Below are positions 17,731 to 27,389 of a stretch of 64,000 nucleotides of DNA, piece by piece (within the stretch, counting starts at the first letter, position 1; each line of letters starts with the position of its first letter). The DNA comes from Bacteroidales bacterium (GTDB lineage Bacteria > Bacteroidota > Bacteroidia > Bacteroidales > GCA-2748055), in the NCBI GenBank assembly GCA_030589895.1, contig JAUUZQ010000005.1:1-64000 (forward strand), given 5' to 3'. The notes beneath the pieces are model-generated. The model had not been told where the DNA came from. It saw only the letters and a program-made list of their open reading frames with translations, and did not search any database. The position numbers and the translations under genes are program-made.

Positions 17731-18325
17731 ATGAAAAAGTTTTTGTTGGGATGCAGAGAGCAGTAGCTAAGTTGCAAACTTGGCCTGAGCTATTTTTTAA
17801 TTTTATGATTTTACCCCCCACTGAAAATCCGGTTCCGTTTTTTTTCGGACTTAATTTCTTCGGAAACCATACCATTGATTCTTTAGAGGAAATCACCATA
17901 CATTCTGCCTGGAAAAGAACAACGATCGATATAAATCATAGAAAACCGTGTGGATAAAAACAGTCGTGAAGTAAGAGAGAGCAGATGGCCATTATCAACC
18001 TTAATTAACAGGGGCTATAGCTTGGTAACAGTGTATTATGGAGAATTTGACCCCGATTACGATGATGGGTTCAAAAATGATTTACACCCCCTATTCGCAG
18101 AGGACAAAAACGAAAGCAATTCACACAGTCCTGCTTCAATTTCTATCTGGACAAAGTGGTATATGATTTTTTGGTTTCGAACAAGATTTTCCAGAGTCTC
18201 AACCCCCACCCGATCAATCTTACCTGGGAATTACCGGCTATCATTTACGAAGCGGTCCGCATGATATTACAAAGGCCGACTGGGAGATGTATATGGATTG
18301 GTGTGATAAGTGGGTGGTAAAATAG
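17731..18325 (+). pseudogene. Decayed CE15 glucuronoyl methylesterase gene
   Basis: Fragments of a carbohydrate esterase family 15 protein lie in order but in different frames. First comes LPPTENPVPFFFGLNFFGNHTI (given here only as a landmark: PVPFFFGLNFFGNHTI, about 17835-17880). Next, from about 17950, come SRWPLSTLINRGYSLVTVYY and GEFDPDYDDGFKNDLHPLF. After a jump, the C-terminal GYHLRSGPHDITKADWEMY ends at TAG 18325. The block with the catalytic serine (GxSRxGK) is absent. Total coding is near 190 codons against about 400 normally. The original start may be ATG 17731 (MKKFLLGC, a signal-peptide-like start). At least two frameshifts and one large deletion are needed, so no active enzyme is made. 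Confidence 0.85.
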
Positions 18326-18432
18326 TCTGACACAAAGTTTTTTGGAGGGTCCAGGCATGCCTTAACCTTACACAAACAATTCTTTTATATCAAACTTATT
18401 TTATATAATCAGCATCAATCTCATTTTTGAGA

Positions 18433-19752
18433 TTATTTCATTTCCAGGATAATAATATAATCAATATCCTCTTCATTTTCAGGAATTAGCAGATATATAC
18501 CATCCCTTGTTTTTTTGAATTTCAGTTTCTTACCTGAAGAAAACTCTGTTGCTTTCTTTACCATTTTGGAATCGACCGGTACTAAAATATCCGTCTCCTC
18601 CTGATTCAGTATATGAAGGTAAATCTTATTCTCCTTTTGGGTGCTTACGCCCCATGATTGCTCCTCTACGGGCCCTCCCCTGGTTCCATAAATTGACTCA
18701 CCATAGGTCCTCATCCATTCCCCCATCTCCTTCATTGTCTGTACATTTGCCGGCTGGATTTTCCCATTGGGCATAGGACCTGTATTCATTAGGAAATTTG
18801 TATTCATACCTGCTGCCTTAATGAGTGTATGGAGGAGTCTTTTTGTAGATTTAAATTCCCGGTCCTTGATATTGTATCCCCATGATCCATTCATTGTCTC
18901 ACACATTTCCAGGGGTAGTGCGCCAATACCAGCCTCATTAAATCCCATGGTATTTGCTCCGGGCAGATCTCTTTCAAACATTTGAAAATCCTCCCCCTCA
19001 AAAGGCATTTTATGATGGTTACTTCCTACCAGTGCCTGATCTTGTAATTCATGAATAAGGGCATATGTTTCTTCAAGTCTCCATGGCGCATCCGGCCTAT
19101 CCCACATTCCGTCGAACCATATACCTCCAATATCTCCGTATTTAGTCAATAGCTCCGATAGTTGAGTATTCATATAATCTATATATGCATCCCAATCGCC
19201 ACTTTCCACACGACCAGTTGCATTACCAGTCCTTCCCCTTGGATAATAATCCGTATGGTGCCAGTCAAGCTGAGAATAATAGAAGAATAGCTTAATACCT
19301 TGCTTGTCACATTCCTCCTTCAGTGCCCCCAATATATCCTTGCCATAAGGTGTTGCATCTACAACGTTATAATCTGATATATCCGAATCATACATGGCAA
19401 AACCATCATGGTGCTTCGAGGTTATGGTTATATACTTCATCCCTGCGTCTTTTACCATGGAAACCCACTCAGCAGGATCAAATTGCGTGGGATTGAAAAA
19501 AGAGGGCAGCATTTCATACTGACTTACAGGGATCTCTTTGCGATGCATTATCCATTCAGCGATACCTAAATCTCCCCCACCGGCCATTACAGAATATACC
19601 CCCCAGTGAACGAAAAGACCAAATTTTGCATCCTGAAACCACTCCCTTGCTTCAAGGTTATTGTCTGTTGGAACATAGGTATCTTGTCCGTATACAGAAG
19701 TTTGCACTAGAAAATAGATTGAGAATGATAAAAGGATGATTGTACGTTTCAT
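18433..19752 (-). CDS. GH29 alpha-L-fucosidase, secreted
   Basis: 439 residues with a signal peptide (1-22, ending VYGQD). The catalytic barrel has FGLFVHWGVYSV, YITITSKHHDGFAMYDS and the nucleophile Asp in GGIWFDGMWDRP. A short C-terminal beta-sandwich follows (about 365-439). GH29 enzymes remove alpha-L-fucose from host or algal/plant glycans with retention of configuration; the acid/base residue is less conserved and cannot be placed with confidence. It probably acts in the periplasm. It stands alone beside a decayed CE15 gene; no SusC/SusD pair is present in the window. Confidence 0.93.
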   Translation of the reverse strand: MKRTIILLSFSIYFLVQTSVYGQDTYVPTDNNLEAREWFQDAKFGLFVHWGVYSVMAGGGDLGIAEWIMHRKEIPVSQYEMLPSFFNPTQFDPAEWVSMVKDAGMKYITITSKHHDGFAMYDSDISDYNVVDATPYGKDILGALKEECDKQGIKLFFYYSQLDWHHTDYYPRGRTGNATGRVESGDWDAYIDYMNTQLSELLTKYGDIGGIWFDGMWDRPDAPWRLEETYALIHELQDQALVGSNHHKMPFEGEDFQMFERDLPGANTMGFNEAGIGALPLEMCETMNGSWGYNIKDREFKSTKRLLHTLIKAAGMNTNFLMNTGPMPNGKIQPANVQTMKEMGEWMRTYGESIYGTRGGPVEEQSWGVSTQKENKIYLHILNQEETDILVPVDSKMVKKATEFSSGKKLKFKKTRDGIYLLIPENEEDIDYIIILEMK

Positions 19753-19877
19753 AATTGTTAGATTAGTTTGTTCGAAAATAGAGATTTTTTTTGAATATTT
19801 AGGATATACTACAGCCGCCTAGAATTCTCTCAATTATCTCGTACAATTAACTATCTTGTGGCCTCAAAAAAAATGGC

Positions 19878-20567
19878 ATGCAAATACAAATCCTGAATCT
19901 GGTTGAGGGTGCGAAGGAAGCAACAGGACTTACGGTTATTATTGACGTGTTCAGGGCATTTTCACTGGATTGTTACCTTTTTAATAATGGAGCAGAGGTC
20001 ATTATTCCTGTGGGTGATATTGAGGAGGCATATCGACTGAAGAAAGAAAATCCTGATTATGTTCTCATCGGTGAGCGCAATGAGCAGATGCCGGAAGGTT
20101 TTGATTTCGGAAACTCTCCTTCTCATATTCTAGACCATGATTTCAGTGGAAAAACCATTGTACACACGACCAGTGCCGGAACACAGGGAATGGTAAACGC
20201 AATAAACGCAGATGAGGTTATTAGCGGCAGCTTCGTAAATGCCGGTGCCATTGTGGAATATATCAAGCATAAAAATCCTCAGACTGTATCCCTGGTTGCA
20301 ATGGGATATGGTGCTGAATATCCGGTTGAGGAAGATACTGCCTGTGCTGAATATATTAAAAGTGAACTGGAGGGGAACTCCTTTAACTTCCTTTCGGCAG
20401 TTGAGAATATACGAATTAGCAGTGGCGTCCGGTTTTTTCTTCCAGAGAAGCAAGATTATGCTCCCAAAGAAGATTTTGATCTCTGTCTGAACCTAAACAG
20501 GTTTAACTTTGTTTTGAAGAGGTACCACAATGGTGAAGGATTATTACTTAAAAAAATTGAAATCTGA
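19878..20567 (+). CDS. 2-phosphosulfolactate phosphatase family protein (ComB-like)
   Basis: 229 residues with the ComB-family signatures VIIDVFRAFS, LIGERNEQMPEGFDFGNSP, VHTTSAGTQGM and AMGYGAEYPVEEDTACAEY. The founding enzyme dephosphorylates 2-phosphosulfolactate in coenzyme M synthesis in methanogens. In Bacteroidota no other coenzyme M genes are expected, so the substrate is unsure; sulfolactate or capnine (sulfonolipid) metabolism is possible. It is followed after 1 bp by a thioredoxin-fold gene, suggesting cotranscription. Confidence 0.85.
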   Translation: MQIQILNLVEGAKEATGLTVIIDVFRAFSLDCYLFNNGAEVIIPVGDIEEAYRLKKENPDYVLIGERNEQMPEGFDFGNSPSHILDHDFSGKTIVHTTSAGTQGMVNAINADEVISGSFVNAGAIVEYIKHKNPQTVSLVAMGYGAEYPVEEDTACAEYIKSELEGNSFNFLSAVENIRISSGVRFFLPEKQDYAPKEDFDLCLNLNRFNFVLKRYHNGEGLLLKKIEI

Positions 20568-20568
20568 T

Positions 20569-21177
20569 ATGGCAAATTTAAAGGCAAGTTTTGAGAAGTG
20601 GAAAACACGAAAACTGAGACAGAAAATAGGTGATGTATTCTTCTGGGTATTCCTTGTGTTACTGATTATTCCCGGTCCCCGTAAGGTTATCACTACCGGT
20701 ATGAACAAGGTCTTTCTAAACCTTAAACATCCATCCATGGTAAATGAAGATTCCAGAATTCATTTGGATGATTCTGATTACCAATGGAATATACAAGATG
20801 AGGATGGGGATATCATTGATCCTGAAAGCTTTCAAAATGAGGTTGTCTTTCTGAATTTCTGGGCAACATGGTGTCCACCGTGTATCGCAGAGCTTCCTGA
20901 AGTACAGAAAATATACGATGCTTATGGCGACAAGGTTAAATTTGTCCTCATCACAAATCAACAACCCGCCGAAGTGAATCAATTTCTTTCAGACCGCGGA
21001 TATTCACTCCCAATATATTATGGTGGAAATAATCTACCTGAAAAAGTTGCTGTAAGGTCAATCCCTACTACTTATATTATTGCAAAAGACGGATCTATTG
21101 TAACAAAGAAGGTTGGAGCCGTGGATTGGGACAGTAAGGCAACACGAAAAATTTTCGACCAACTGCTCGATCAGTAA
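20569..21177 (+). CDS. Membrane-anchored TlpA/ResA-like thioredoxin
   Basis: About 202 residues from ATG 20569 (MANLKASFEKW), which sits one base after the comB-like stop; an upstream ATG at 20530 overlaps that gene and is less likely. A basic N-terminus precedes a membrane segment (FFWVFLVLLIIPG), then a periplasmic thioredoxin domain with the redox motif FWATWCPPCIAEL, and cis-Pro region SIPTTYII. Such proteins reduce disulfides in the periplasm, for example for cytochrome c maturation. The link to octaheme cytochrome genes nearby is only positional. Confidence 0.88.
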   Translation: MANLKASFEKWKTRKLRQKIGDVFFWVFLVLLIIPGPRKVITTGMNKVFLNLKHPSMVNEDSRIHLDDSDYQWNIQDEDGDIIDPESFQNEVVFLNFWATWCPPCIAELPEVQKIYDAYGDKVKFVLITNQQPAEVNQFLSDRGYSLPIYYGGNNLPEKVAVRSIPTTYIIAKDGSIVTKKVGAVDWDSKATRKIFDQLLDQ

Positions 21178-21244
21178 GTTCTGATCATTTTCAATAAGTA
21201 TTTTGATCAAGTTGTACTCCGGTAATCTTCAATCAGTTATTCTA

Positions 21245-22363
21245 TCAGGTCGTTTTACGGTAATTTCCAATAGCCAGAGAAAGTATCAACACTGAATATA
21301 TCAGCAAACCATAAAAATCCCTGGCAATATCCTGAAATCCTGATCCCTTCAAAAGAATCATACGTATGACACGCATGAAATAGGACAAGGGATTAATGAA
21401 GTTGATTTTTTGCGCCCAGACAGGCATGCTCTCAGTGGGCGTAAATATTCCACTCATCAGTATAAATGTTACCCAGATGAAAAATGCAACAAGCATCATC
21501 TGCTGTTGTGTAGATGAAATAGTAGAGAGGAAAAGTCCCAATCCCAGTGTCACCAAAAGATAGACGAAAGCCACTGAAAACAGCAGAAGCAGACTCCCTC
21601 TAATCGGAAGATCAACCAAAAATACGCCAATAAGCAGACCGAAAGCCAATTCGAACAAGCCTATCATCAGGAAAGGCAATAGTTTTGCAAGCAAAAACTG
21701 ATATTTCTTCACAGGAGTAACATTGATCTGCTCGGCAGTACCCAGTTCTTTTTCGCTAACAAGATTCAAGGCTGAGAGGAACATCCCTATCATTGTAACC
21801 AATATAACCAGGATTCCGGCAAACATATATATTTTGTAATCCAGCAATGGATTGTACCAATACGATGGTATTATTTCTATATTCAGGGCCATCCCCTGCC
21901 CTGCAAATCCTGATAATTCAGTTCTGAGATTATTGGAATAATCCCTGATGATCATGTTGCTATAGACATTGATCAGGCTACCCTCAGTGGCATTTATTGC
22001 ATTAATGATCAGCTGTACATCTGCTTCCTTTTCATTGATAAGATTCTGTTCGAAACCACTGTATATCTGAACAATAGCATCCACGTCATCACTCAGCAAA
22101 AGTGCCTCTGCCTGCTCATAACTTGCAACAGATCCTTTTACAACAAAGAATGGTGATCCATCAAGCTTTGAAACCAATCCCCTGGAATATTGAGACAGAT
22201 CCTGGTCAACCACCACAACTTCAATATTGCTCATCTCCAGATTGGCAGTATATACGAGTACGGTCAACTGAACAATTGGCATAACAAAAATCATCGGCAA
22301 CATCATCCGGTTACGGAAAATCTGCTTAATCTCTTTTCTCAACAGTGTAAGTAATACTCTCAT
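21245..22363 (-). CDS. ABC-2 type transporter permease (YbhR/YhhJ-like), second permease
   Basis: 372 residues with one N-terminal membrane segment (about 22-42), a large extracytoplasmic loop and five C-terminal segments (about 170-365), the ABC2_membrane_3 layout. It contains the conserved cytoplasmic motif ELGTAEQINVTPVKKYQF. It is the final gene of a six-gene efflux operon (outer membrane factor, adaptor, two ATPases, two permeases), 5 bp after its paralogous partner; the two likely form a heterodimeric channel. Confidence 0.92.
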   Translation of the reverse strand: MRVLLTLLRKEIKQIFRNRMMLPMIFVMPIVQLTVLVYTANLEMSNIEVVVVDQDLSQYSRGLVSKLDGSPFFVVKGSVASYEQAEALLLSDDVDAIVQIYSGFEQNLINEKEADVQLIINAINATEGSLINVYSNMIIRDYSNNLRTELSGFAGQGMALNIEIIPSYWYNPLLDYKIYMFAGILVILVTMIGMFLSALNLVSEKELGTAEQINVTPVKKYQFLLAKLLPFLMIGLFELAFGLLIGVFLVDLPIRGSLLLLFSVAFVYLLVTLGLGLFLSTISSTQQQMMLVAFFIWVTFILMSGIFTPTESMPVWAQKINFINPLSYFMRVIRMILLKGSGFQDIARDFYGLLIYSVLILSLAIGNYRKTT

Positions 22364-22368
22364 TTTCC

Positions 22369-23475
22369 TTACTCTAATCTTGTTTTAAATCGTCGTACAG
22401 CCATCAATATGAAGAAAAGCGTCATCCCTAAAAGTATCAATGTCTCTTTCCAAACAAAAGCAAGCCCCGTCCCTTTTAGCATGATTCCCTTTATAATTAT
22501 AATAAACCAACGGACAGGCATAAGTGCTGAGAACCATTGTAATATAGTTGGCATATTCTCTATCGGGAAGATAAATCCGGATATAAGAATAGTAGGCAAC
22601 ATCAAGCCAAACATAGATATCATCATTGCACTCTGCTGCGTATTGGATACTGCCGAGATGAATACGCCAATTGAAAGTGACAGTGTAATATATAGCATGC
22701 TTTCAGCCAAAAGCAGGGCTATGCTTCCCACAAGAGGCACATGAAAAACAAACACTCCCAATAGAATGATCGTCACTGCATTTACAAAAGAAAGCAATAC
22801 ATACGGTGTCACTTTTCCTAAAATTATTTCAATAGCTTTCAAGGGTGAAGCCAGCAGTGGCTCCATGGTTCCAAATTCTTTTTCCCTGGCGATAGTGACT
22901 GAAGTCATCAAGGCTGAGATCAATATCAGGATCAAGGCCATCAAACCGGGAACAACCATATACACTCCTGAAAGTTCCTCATTATACATCATTCTCGACT
23001 TAACATTTATCTGCCATGGCAAGGAAATCTCCTCACTTTTTGATAAAAAATAGCTTGATATTATGGCCTGTGCATAGTTAACGGCCAGTTGAGCTGAGTT
23101 TGCATCTGAAGCATCTGCAACCAAACGAATGGATGCTGTTGATTCCGTTTTTATCCTGGTTTCAAAATCCTGACCAAACATCAATACAATTTTAGCCTCA
23201 CCACTTTCAAATACCTCGGCTATTTCTTTTTCACTCTGCAGATCACCAGCGTAGATAAAATACCCGGAAGAGGTAATCTTTCTGACAATTTCCCGGGAAG
23301 TGGGGTCCTTGGAATGATCAAGTATAGCGATACGAATATCCTTCACATCACTGCTCACAACATATCCAAACAATACGATCATTACCACAGGAAGACCAAA
23401 CAAGATGCCCAGTGTCCGTGGATCTCTGAAAATATGTCTAAACTCCTTGCGTACAAATCCGAGGAATCGCTTCAT
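22369..23475 (-). CDS. ABC-2 type transporter permease (YbhS/YhhJ-like), first permease
   Basis: 368 residues with the same topology as the neighbouring permease: N-terminal segment in LGILFGLPVVMIVLFGYVV, a long periplasmic loop, and a C-terminal bundle of five segments. The cytoplasmic motif REKEFGTMEPLLASPLKA is typical of ABC-2 drug exporters. It works with the second permease and two ATPases. Substrates of YbhFSR relatives are lipophilic cations or antibiotics; none can be deduced here. Confidence 0.92.
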   Translation of the reverse strand: MKRFLGFVRKEFRHIFRDPRTLGILFGLPVVMIVLFGYVVSSDVKDIRIAILDHSKDPTSREIVRKITSSGYFIYAGDLQSEKEIAEVFESGEAKIVLMFGQDFETRIKTESTASIRLVADASDANSAQLAVNYAQAIISSYFLSKSEEISLPWQINVKSRMMYNEELSGVYMVVPGLMALILILISALMTSVTIAREKEFGTMEPLLASPLKAIEIILGKVTPYVLLSFVNAVTIILLGVFVFHVPLVGSIALLLAESMLYITLSLSIGVFISAVSNTQQSAMMISMFGLMLPTILISGFIFPIENMPTILQWFSALMPVRWFIIIIKGIMLKGTGLAFVWKETLILLGMTLFFILMAVRRFKTRLE

Positions 23476-23547
23476 AGTTATCCTAAGTTGTTATTATTAA
23501 AATCTCACTCATTTTTCATTCTCTTTATTCATCCTTATTTATCATCC

Positions 23548-24288
23548 TTATTTATCATCTCCATTTTTCGCCTTTCTGGCCAGCTTCAGAAATACCTCAT
23601 TCATATTTTTCGCATTATACTTTTCCTTTAATTTTCGCGGTGTATCGAGATCTGCAATCCTCCCGTCGACCATAATAGTCACCCTGTCACAATACTCAGC
23701 CTCATCCATATAATGTGTAGTTACAAATACTGTGATTCCCTCTTTGGTGGCTTCGTGTATCATCTCCCAGAACTGACGGCGTGTTATCGGGTCCACACCT
23801 CCCGTAGGCTCATCCAGAAAGACTATCCTCGGCTGGTGAAAAATAGCCACTGAAAAAGCCAGTTTCTGTCTCCATCCCAGTGGTATATCCCGGATGAACT
23901 TATTCTTAATCTCCTCCATTTTCAGTCGCTCCAGGAGTTCATCCTCCCGATTCAATATCTCCTTTTTCCTCATTCCGTATATCCCTGCATACAACCTGAT
24001 ATTCTCTGAAACTGTGAGGTCTTCATACAATGAAAATTTTTGGGACATATACCCAATGTTCTGCTTTATCTTTTCGCGCTCTTTATAAACATTATATCCG
24101 GCTACCATTATCTCTCCAGAGGTGGGCGCTGATAATCCGCATAAAATCCTCATCACAGTTGTCTTCCCGGCTCCATTGGCTCCCAGGAAGCCAAAGATCT
24201 CACCCTCTTCAACATGAAAAGTAAGGTGATCATTGGCTACAAATGATCCAAATTTCTTTACCAGATCTTTCACACGTATGATATCCAT
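23548..24288 (-). CDS. ABC transporter ATP-binding protein (second ATPase)
   Basis: 246 residues with Walker A GANGAGKTT, Q-loop YMSQKFSLYEDLTV, a variant signature region DIPLGWRQKLAFS (LGWRQ in place of LSGGQ) and Walker B RIVFLDEPTGGVDP. In E. coli YbhF the two nucleotide-binding domains are fused; here they are separate genes, this one and the gene at 24294. The degenerate signature occurs in the second half of YbhF-type ATPases as well. It starts 5 bp after its partner's stop. Confidence 0.92.
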   Translation of the reverse strand: MDIIRVKDLVKKFGSFVANDHLTFHVEEGEIFGFLGANGAGKTTVMRILCGLSAPTSGEIMVAGYNVYKEREKIKQNIGYMSQKFSLYEDLTVSENIRLYAGIYGMRKKEILNREDELLERLKMEEIKNKFIRDIPLGWRQKLAFSVAIFHQPRIVFLDEPTGGVDPITRRQFWEMIHEATKEGITVFVTTHYMDEAEYCDRVTIMVDGRIADLDTPRKLKEKYNAKNMNEVFLKLARKAKNGDDK

Positions 24289-24293
24289 ATTTC

Positions 24294-25232
24294 TTAGTGT
24301 TCTTCAGACATTAAATCATCATGCTTTTCAGATTTCATCAACGCCATAAAATAGTCTTCAATTCCCGGAGTAATCTGCTTTAAACTTAGAGCCGGTACAT
24401 TCCATCCCTTTATCGCTCTTTCCAGCTCTTCAGCCTCCTTTTTTCCATTTACCAGGAGATGGATCTCATCGCCAAACAAAAAAGCAGAGCTGCAGCCCTG
24501 AAGACCCCTGATTTTACTTAAGTACTCGTATATTCCTGATTTACAACGAAAAGAGTATAGAATCATGGCCTCATCAAAGCGTAAATCACCTGGTTTGCTC
24601 ACACTCAGCAGTTTACCGTGCTGAATCAGTCCCACCCTGTCGCAGAGTGCTGCTTCATCCATATAAGGAGTCGAAACGAGTATGGTGATGCCCTCTTTTT
24701 GTATACGCTTCAGCATATCCCAAAACTCTTTTCTTGAAACAGCATCAACACCTGTTGTAGGCTCATCAAGTATCAGGACATCCGGTCTGTGTATCAATGC
24801 ACAGGAGAGTGCCAGTTTTTGCTTCATCCCTCCCGAGAGTTTACCTGCAAGCCTATTTTCAAAAGGCTCAATGTGCGCGTAAATATCTTTTATGAGATCA
24901 TAATTTTCAGCAATGGTGGTTCCAAATACTGTTGCATAGAATTCAAGATTCTCTTTCACAGACAGATCGTGGTACAATGAAAACCGTCCCGGCATATACC
25001 CCAGAATTTTTCTTATTTCCCGAAAGTCTTTTCTAATGTCAAAGCCCTTCACAGATGCATCTCCCTCATCGGGAAAAATCAGCGTAGCCAGAATCCTGAA
25101 AAGAGAAGTTTTTCCTGCACCATCAGGACCGATAAGTCCGAACAGCTCACCCTCATTGGTTTCAAACGAAACGTCCCTCAGTGCTCTTGTCTCCTCGTAA
25201 GATTTTGATATGTTATTAATTACAAAAGACAT
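24294..25232 (-). CDS. ABC transporter ATP-binding protein (first ATPase)
   Basis: About 312 residues from ATG 25232 (MSFVINNISKSYEETRA); an in-frame start at 25265 would overlap the adaptor gene and is not favoured. Walker A GPDGAGKTS, signature LSGGMKQKLALS and Walker B DVLILDEPTTGVDA are intact. A C-terminal extension of about 80 residues is typical of efflux ATPases. It pairs with the ATPase at 23548 to power the two ABC-2 permeases. Confidence 0.92.
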   Translation of the reverse strand: MSFVINNISKSYEETRALRDVSFETNEGELFGLIGPDGAGKTSLFRILATLIFPDEGDASVKGFDIRKDFREIRKILGYMPGRFSLYHDLSVKENLEFYATVFGTTIAENYDLIKDIYAHIEPFENRLAGKLSGGMKQKLALSCALIHRPDVLILDEPTTGVDAVSRKEFWDMLKRIQKEGITILVSTPYMDEAALCDRVGLIQHGKLLSVSKPGDLRFDEAMILYSFRCKSGIYEYLSKIRGLQGCSSAFLFGDEIHLLVNGKKEAEELERAIKGWNVPALSLKQITPGIEDYFMALMKSEKHDDLMSEEH

Positions 25233-25236
25233 ACAC

Positions 25237-26115
25237 TTAGAAATTAAGTTCTGCCGGCATACCAATTTTTAATCGTCCATCATTCTTCACGCTCACTTTA
25301 ATGGCATAAACAAGGTTTACCCGTTCTTCACGGGTCTGAATGATTTTAGGCGTGAATTCTGCCTGTGAAGAAACCCATGTGACATATCCGGGAAGTTCTT
25401 CGATACCTTCTGCACCATCAATTTTGATTGTCACCTGTTTTCCTATTTCTACCTGAGAAAGTTGATCTCCACTCACATATGCTCTTAATATCAATTCATC
25501 CAGGTTTGCAATTTTATACAGTGTTACGCCTGGTGCAACAATCTCACCCTGTTCCTTATACTTCTGCAATACGAGGCCATCAATGGGATTCGATATGCTG
25601 GATTTTGCTATCAGGTCGTTCAACTGGATAATTTGTATTCTCAATGAGCCCTGCTCTGCACTAATGGTGGCTCTTTGAGTTTCCAGCGCAGCAATTTGAG
25701 ATTCCAGCAAATCAATATTACCTTCAATATCGTCTTTCTGTTTTGTAGTGGCAGCATCATCTTCAAGAAGTTTGTCCACTCTCGCCATCTCTCTTTCAAG
25801 GTTTTTCAATTGTATCTTACTTGAAGCAAGCTGGGCATTCAGTGTTCTTGTTTTCGTTTGAACGATTTTTATCCCAGCGAACAATTGCATTTTTTTCAAG
25901 TGCAGCTGCATTGTATCGATAACGCCAACAACAGTGCCTGACTCAATTTCAACTCCCTCTTCGACATTAAAATCTATAAGTTTCCCCTGCCCCTCAGCTG
26001 AAACCAGAACATCAATTACTTCGAAATTTCCGTAAGCGTCAGACTGATCCTTGTCATTTCCACAAGCATATAAAAACAGCGTGACGAGAAACAGAGGTAT
26101 TGTAAATTTTTTCAT
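25237..26115 (-). CDS. HlyD-family membrane fusion (adaptor) lipoprotein
   Basis: 292 residues starting with a lipoprotein signal (LFLYACGND). The lipoyl/barrel-sandwich halves lie at about 36-70 and 170-205 around a coiled-coil hairpin (about 75-165), followed by a beta-barrel domain. It corresponds to YbhG, linking the inner-membrane ABC complex to the outer-membrane channel encoded just upstream. Lipid anchoring is common in Bacteroidota adaptors. Confidence 0.92.
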   Translation of the reverse strand: MKKFTIPLFLVTLFLYACGNDKDQSDAYGNFEVIDVLVSAEGQGKLIDFNVEEGVEIESGTVVGVIDTMQLHLKKMQLFAGIKIVQTKTRTLNAQLASSKIQLKNLEREMARVDKLLEDDAATTKQKDDIEGNIDLLESQIAALETQRATISAEQGSLRIQIIQLNDLIAKSSISNPIDGLVLQKYKEQGEIVAPGVTLYKIANLDELILRAYVSGDQLSQVEIGKQVTIKIDGAEGIEELPGYVTWVSSQAEFTPKIIQTREERVNLVYAIKVSVKNDGRLKIGMPAELNF

Positions 26116-26126
26116 CTCATTTGGTA

Positions 26127-27389
26127 TTATAATGTTCCTTTTAATAAATTATAGTTCGCTATTGACTTCATTAGTTGAAGTTTATGAGAAGATCTCTTTA
26201 TCCGCGTGAGACTCTCCTCATTTAATTCCAGGACATAATCTGTGGCAGAAATCACTCCATTGTCAAGTTTTGATGCTGCATTCCGGGTAATATCGATTCT
26301 CATTTGAAGCATCTTATCATCCATGCTCAATATATTGCTAAAGTGCTCCATACTTTCAATTTCGCGGTCTAATCCAGCCTGAATGTTCATTGAAAACAAC
26401 TCCTTTGAGTTTTCAATTTGCAGTTTTTGTTTCTCAATAATTTGCTTCTCCCTCCTGGTATTGTTCCAATCCCATATATGCCATTTTAATCCGGCACCCA
26501 CGAGAAAATATGTATCCACCTGATCATTCAACATATTATATCCCGGTTTGCCAACTCCTGCCTGTCCAAAAGCATAAACCTGGGGAAGTCTCTTTGAAGA
26601 TGCAAGATTTTTCCCGGCATCAAGTGTTGCAGACTGAAGATCAAAGAGGTCAAGTTCAGGACGTTCAGACAAGCCATCCGTATCTAACTCCAGGTAAGGA
26701 GATTCAATGATGATATCTTGTTCCAGCTCCCTTCCCAAATATACAGACAACACTTTTATTGCTCCCCTTCTGGCCGCATCCAGCTCGGATGTAGATTGCA
26801 GCACCTTAAGTACTTCAACGCTGATTATCTTCATATCCGTGTCCATTGCAACTCCATTTTCGACGGCAGATAAAAGTACTTTTTCACGCGTTTTTAAATT
26901 CTCCAATGCTACTTCCATGTTGCTGCGATTCTCCTGCAACATTAAGATGGAAAAGTAGATATCTGAAACCTGAGTTTTCAGGGCATAGAGATCCACATCC
27001 ACTCTCTGTATTTCAGAAGCAATTCTGGCTTTTTCATACTCCTTTTTCTGTTTTGAGAATCCACCATCATAAATGGTCTGATGCATATCCAGGTTCAAAC
27101 CATATTGTTCATGCGGTATAGCAGGAAAAGTGAATGGAGATGCCGGATCACTTTCAATTGAAACAACATCTGACTGGTAACTCACTTTTCCGTTCAACAT
27201 GAGTTGCGGATACCAGTTTGTCTGAATATTGTCCAGGGTAAGCTGTCCTTGCTCATCGATCAGATTCTTATCCCTTAAACGTGGAGAATTCTCCACCACT
27301 TCTTCAAGACATGCTGAAAGACTCAGTGTATCCTGGGCATTTAAGAGAAACGGAAAAAAGAGAATTAATATGGTATATCTTGCTTTCAT
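26127..27389 (-). CDS. TolC-family outer membrane efflux protein
   Basis: 420 residues with a signal peptide (1-18, ending LLNAQD) and two repeated outer-membrane-efflux domains made of long helices and short strands. YSAVENG-like and DYVLELNEES segments fit the TolC fold (IPR003423 type). It is the first gene of the operon and gives the exporter its own exit duct. No TetR or MarR regulator lies next to it, unlike many such operons. Confidence 0.92.
   Translation of the reverse strand: MKARYTILILFFPFLLNAQDTLSLSACLEEVVENSPRLRDKNLIDEQGQLTLDNIQTNWYPQLMLNGKVSYQSDVVSIESDPASPFTFPAIPHEQYGLNLDMHQTIYDGGFSKQKKEYEKARIASEIQRVDVDLYALKTQVSDIYFSILMLQENRSNMEVALENLKTREKVLLSAVENGVAMDTDMKIISVEVLKVLQSTSELDAARRGAIKVLSVYLGRELEQDIIIESPYLELDTDGLSERPELDLFDLQSATLDAGKNLASSKRLPQVYAFGQAGVGKPGYNMLNDQVDTYFLVGAGLKWHIWDWNNTRREKQIIEKQKLQIENSKELFSMNIQAGLDREIESMEHFSNILSMDDKMLQMRIDITRNAASKLDNGVISATDYVLELNEESLTRIKRSSHKLQLMKSIANYNLLKGTL

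Noticed and set aside
21245-27389. The ABC efflux operon as a bacteriocin or novel secretion system.
   Set aside because: Gene set and order match ordinary YbhGFSR-type exporters, with no peptide substrate gene or processing peptidase.
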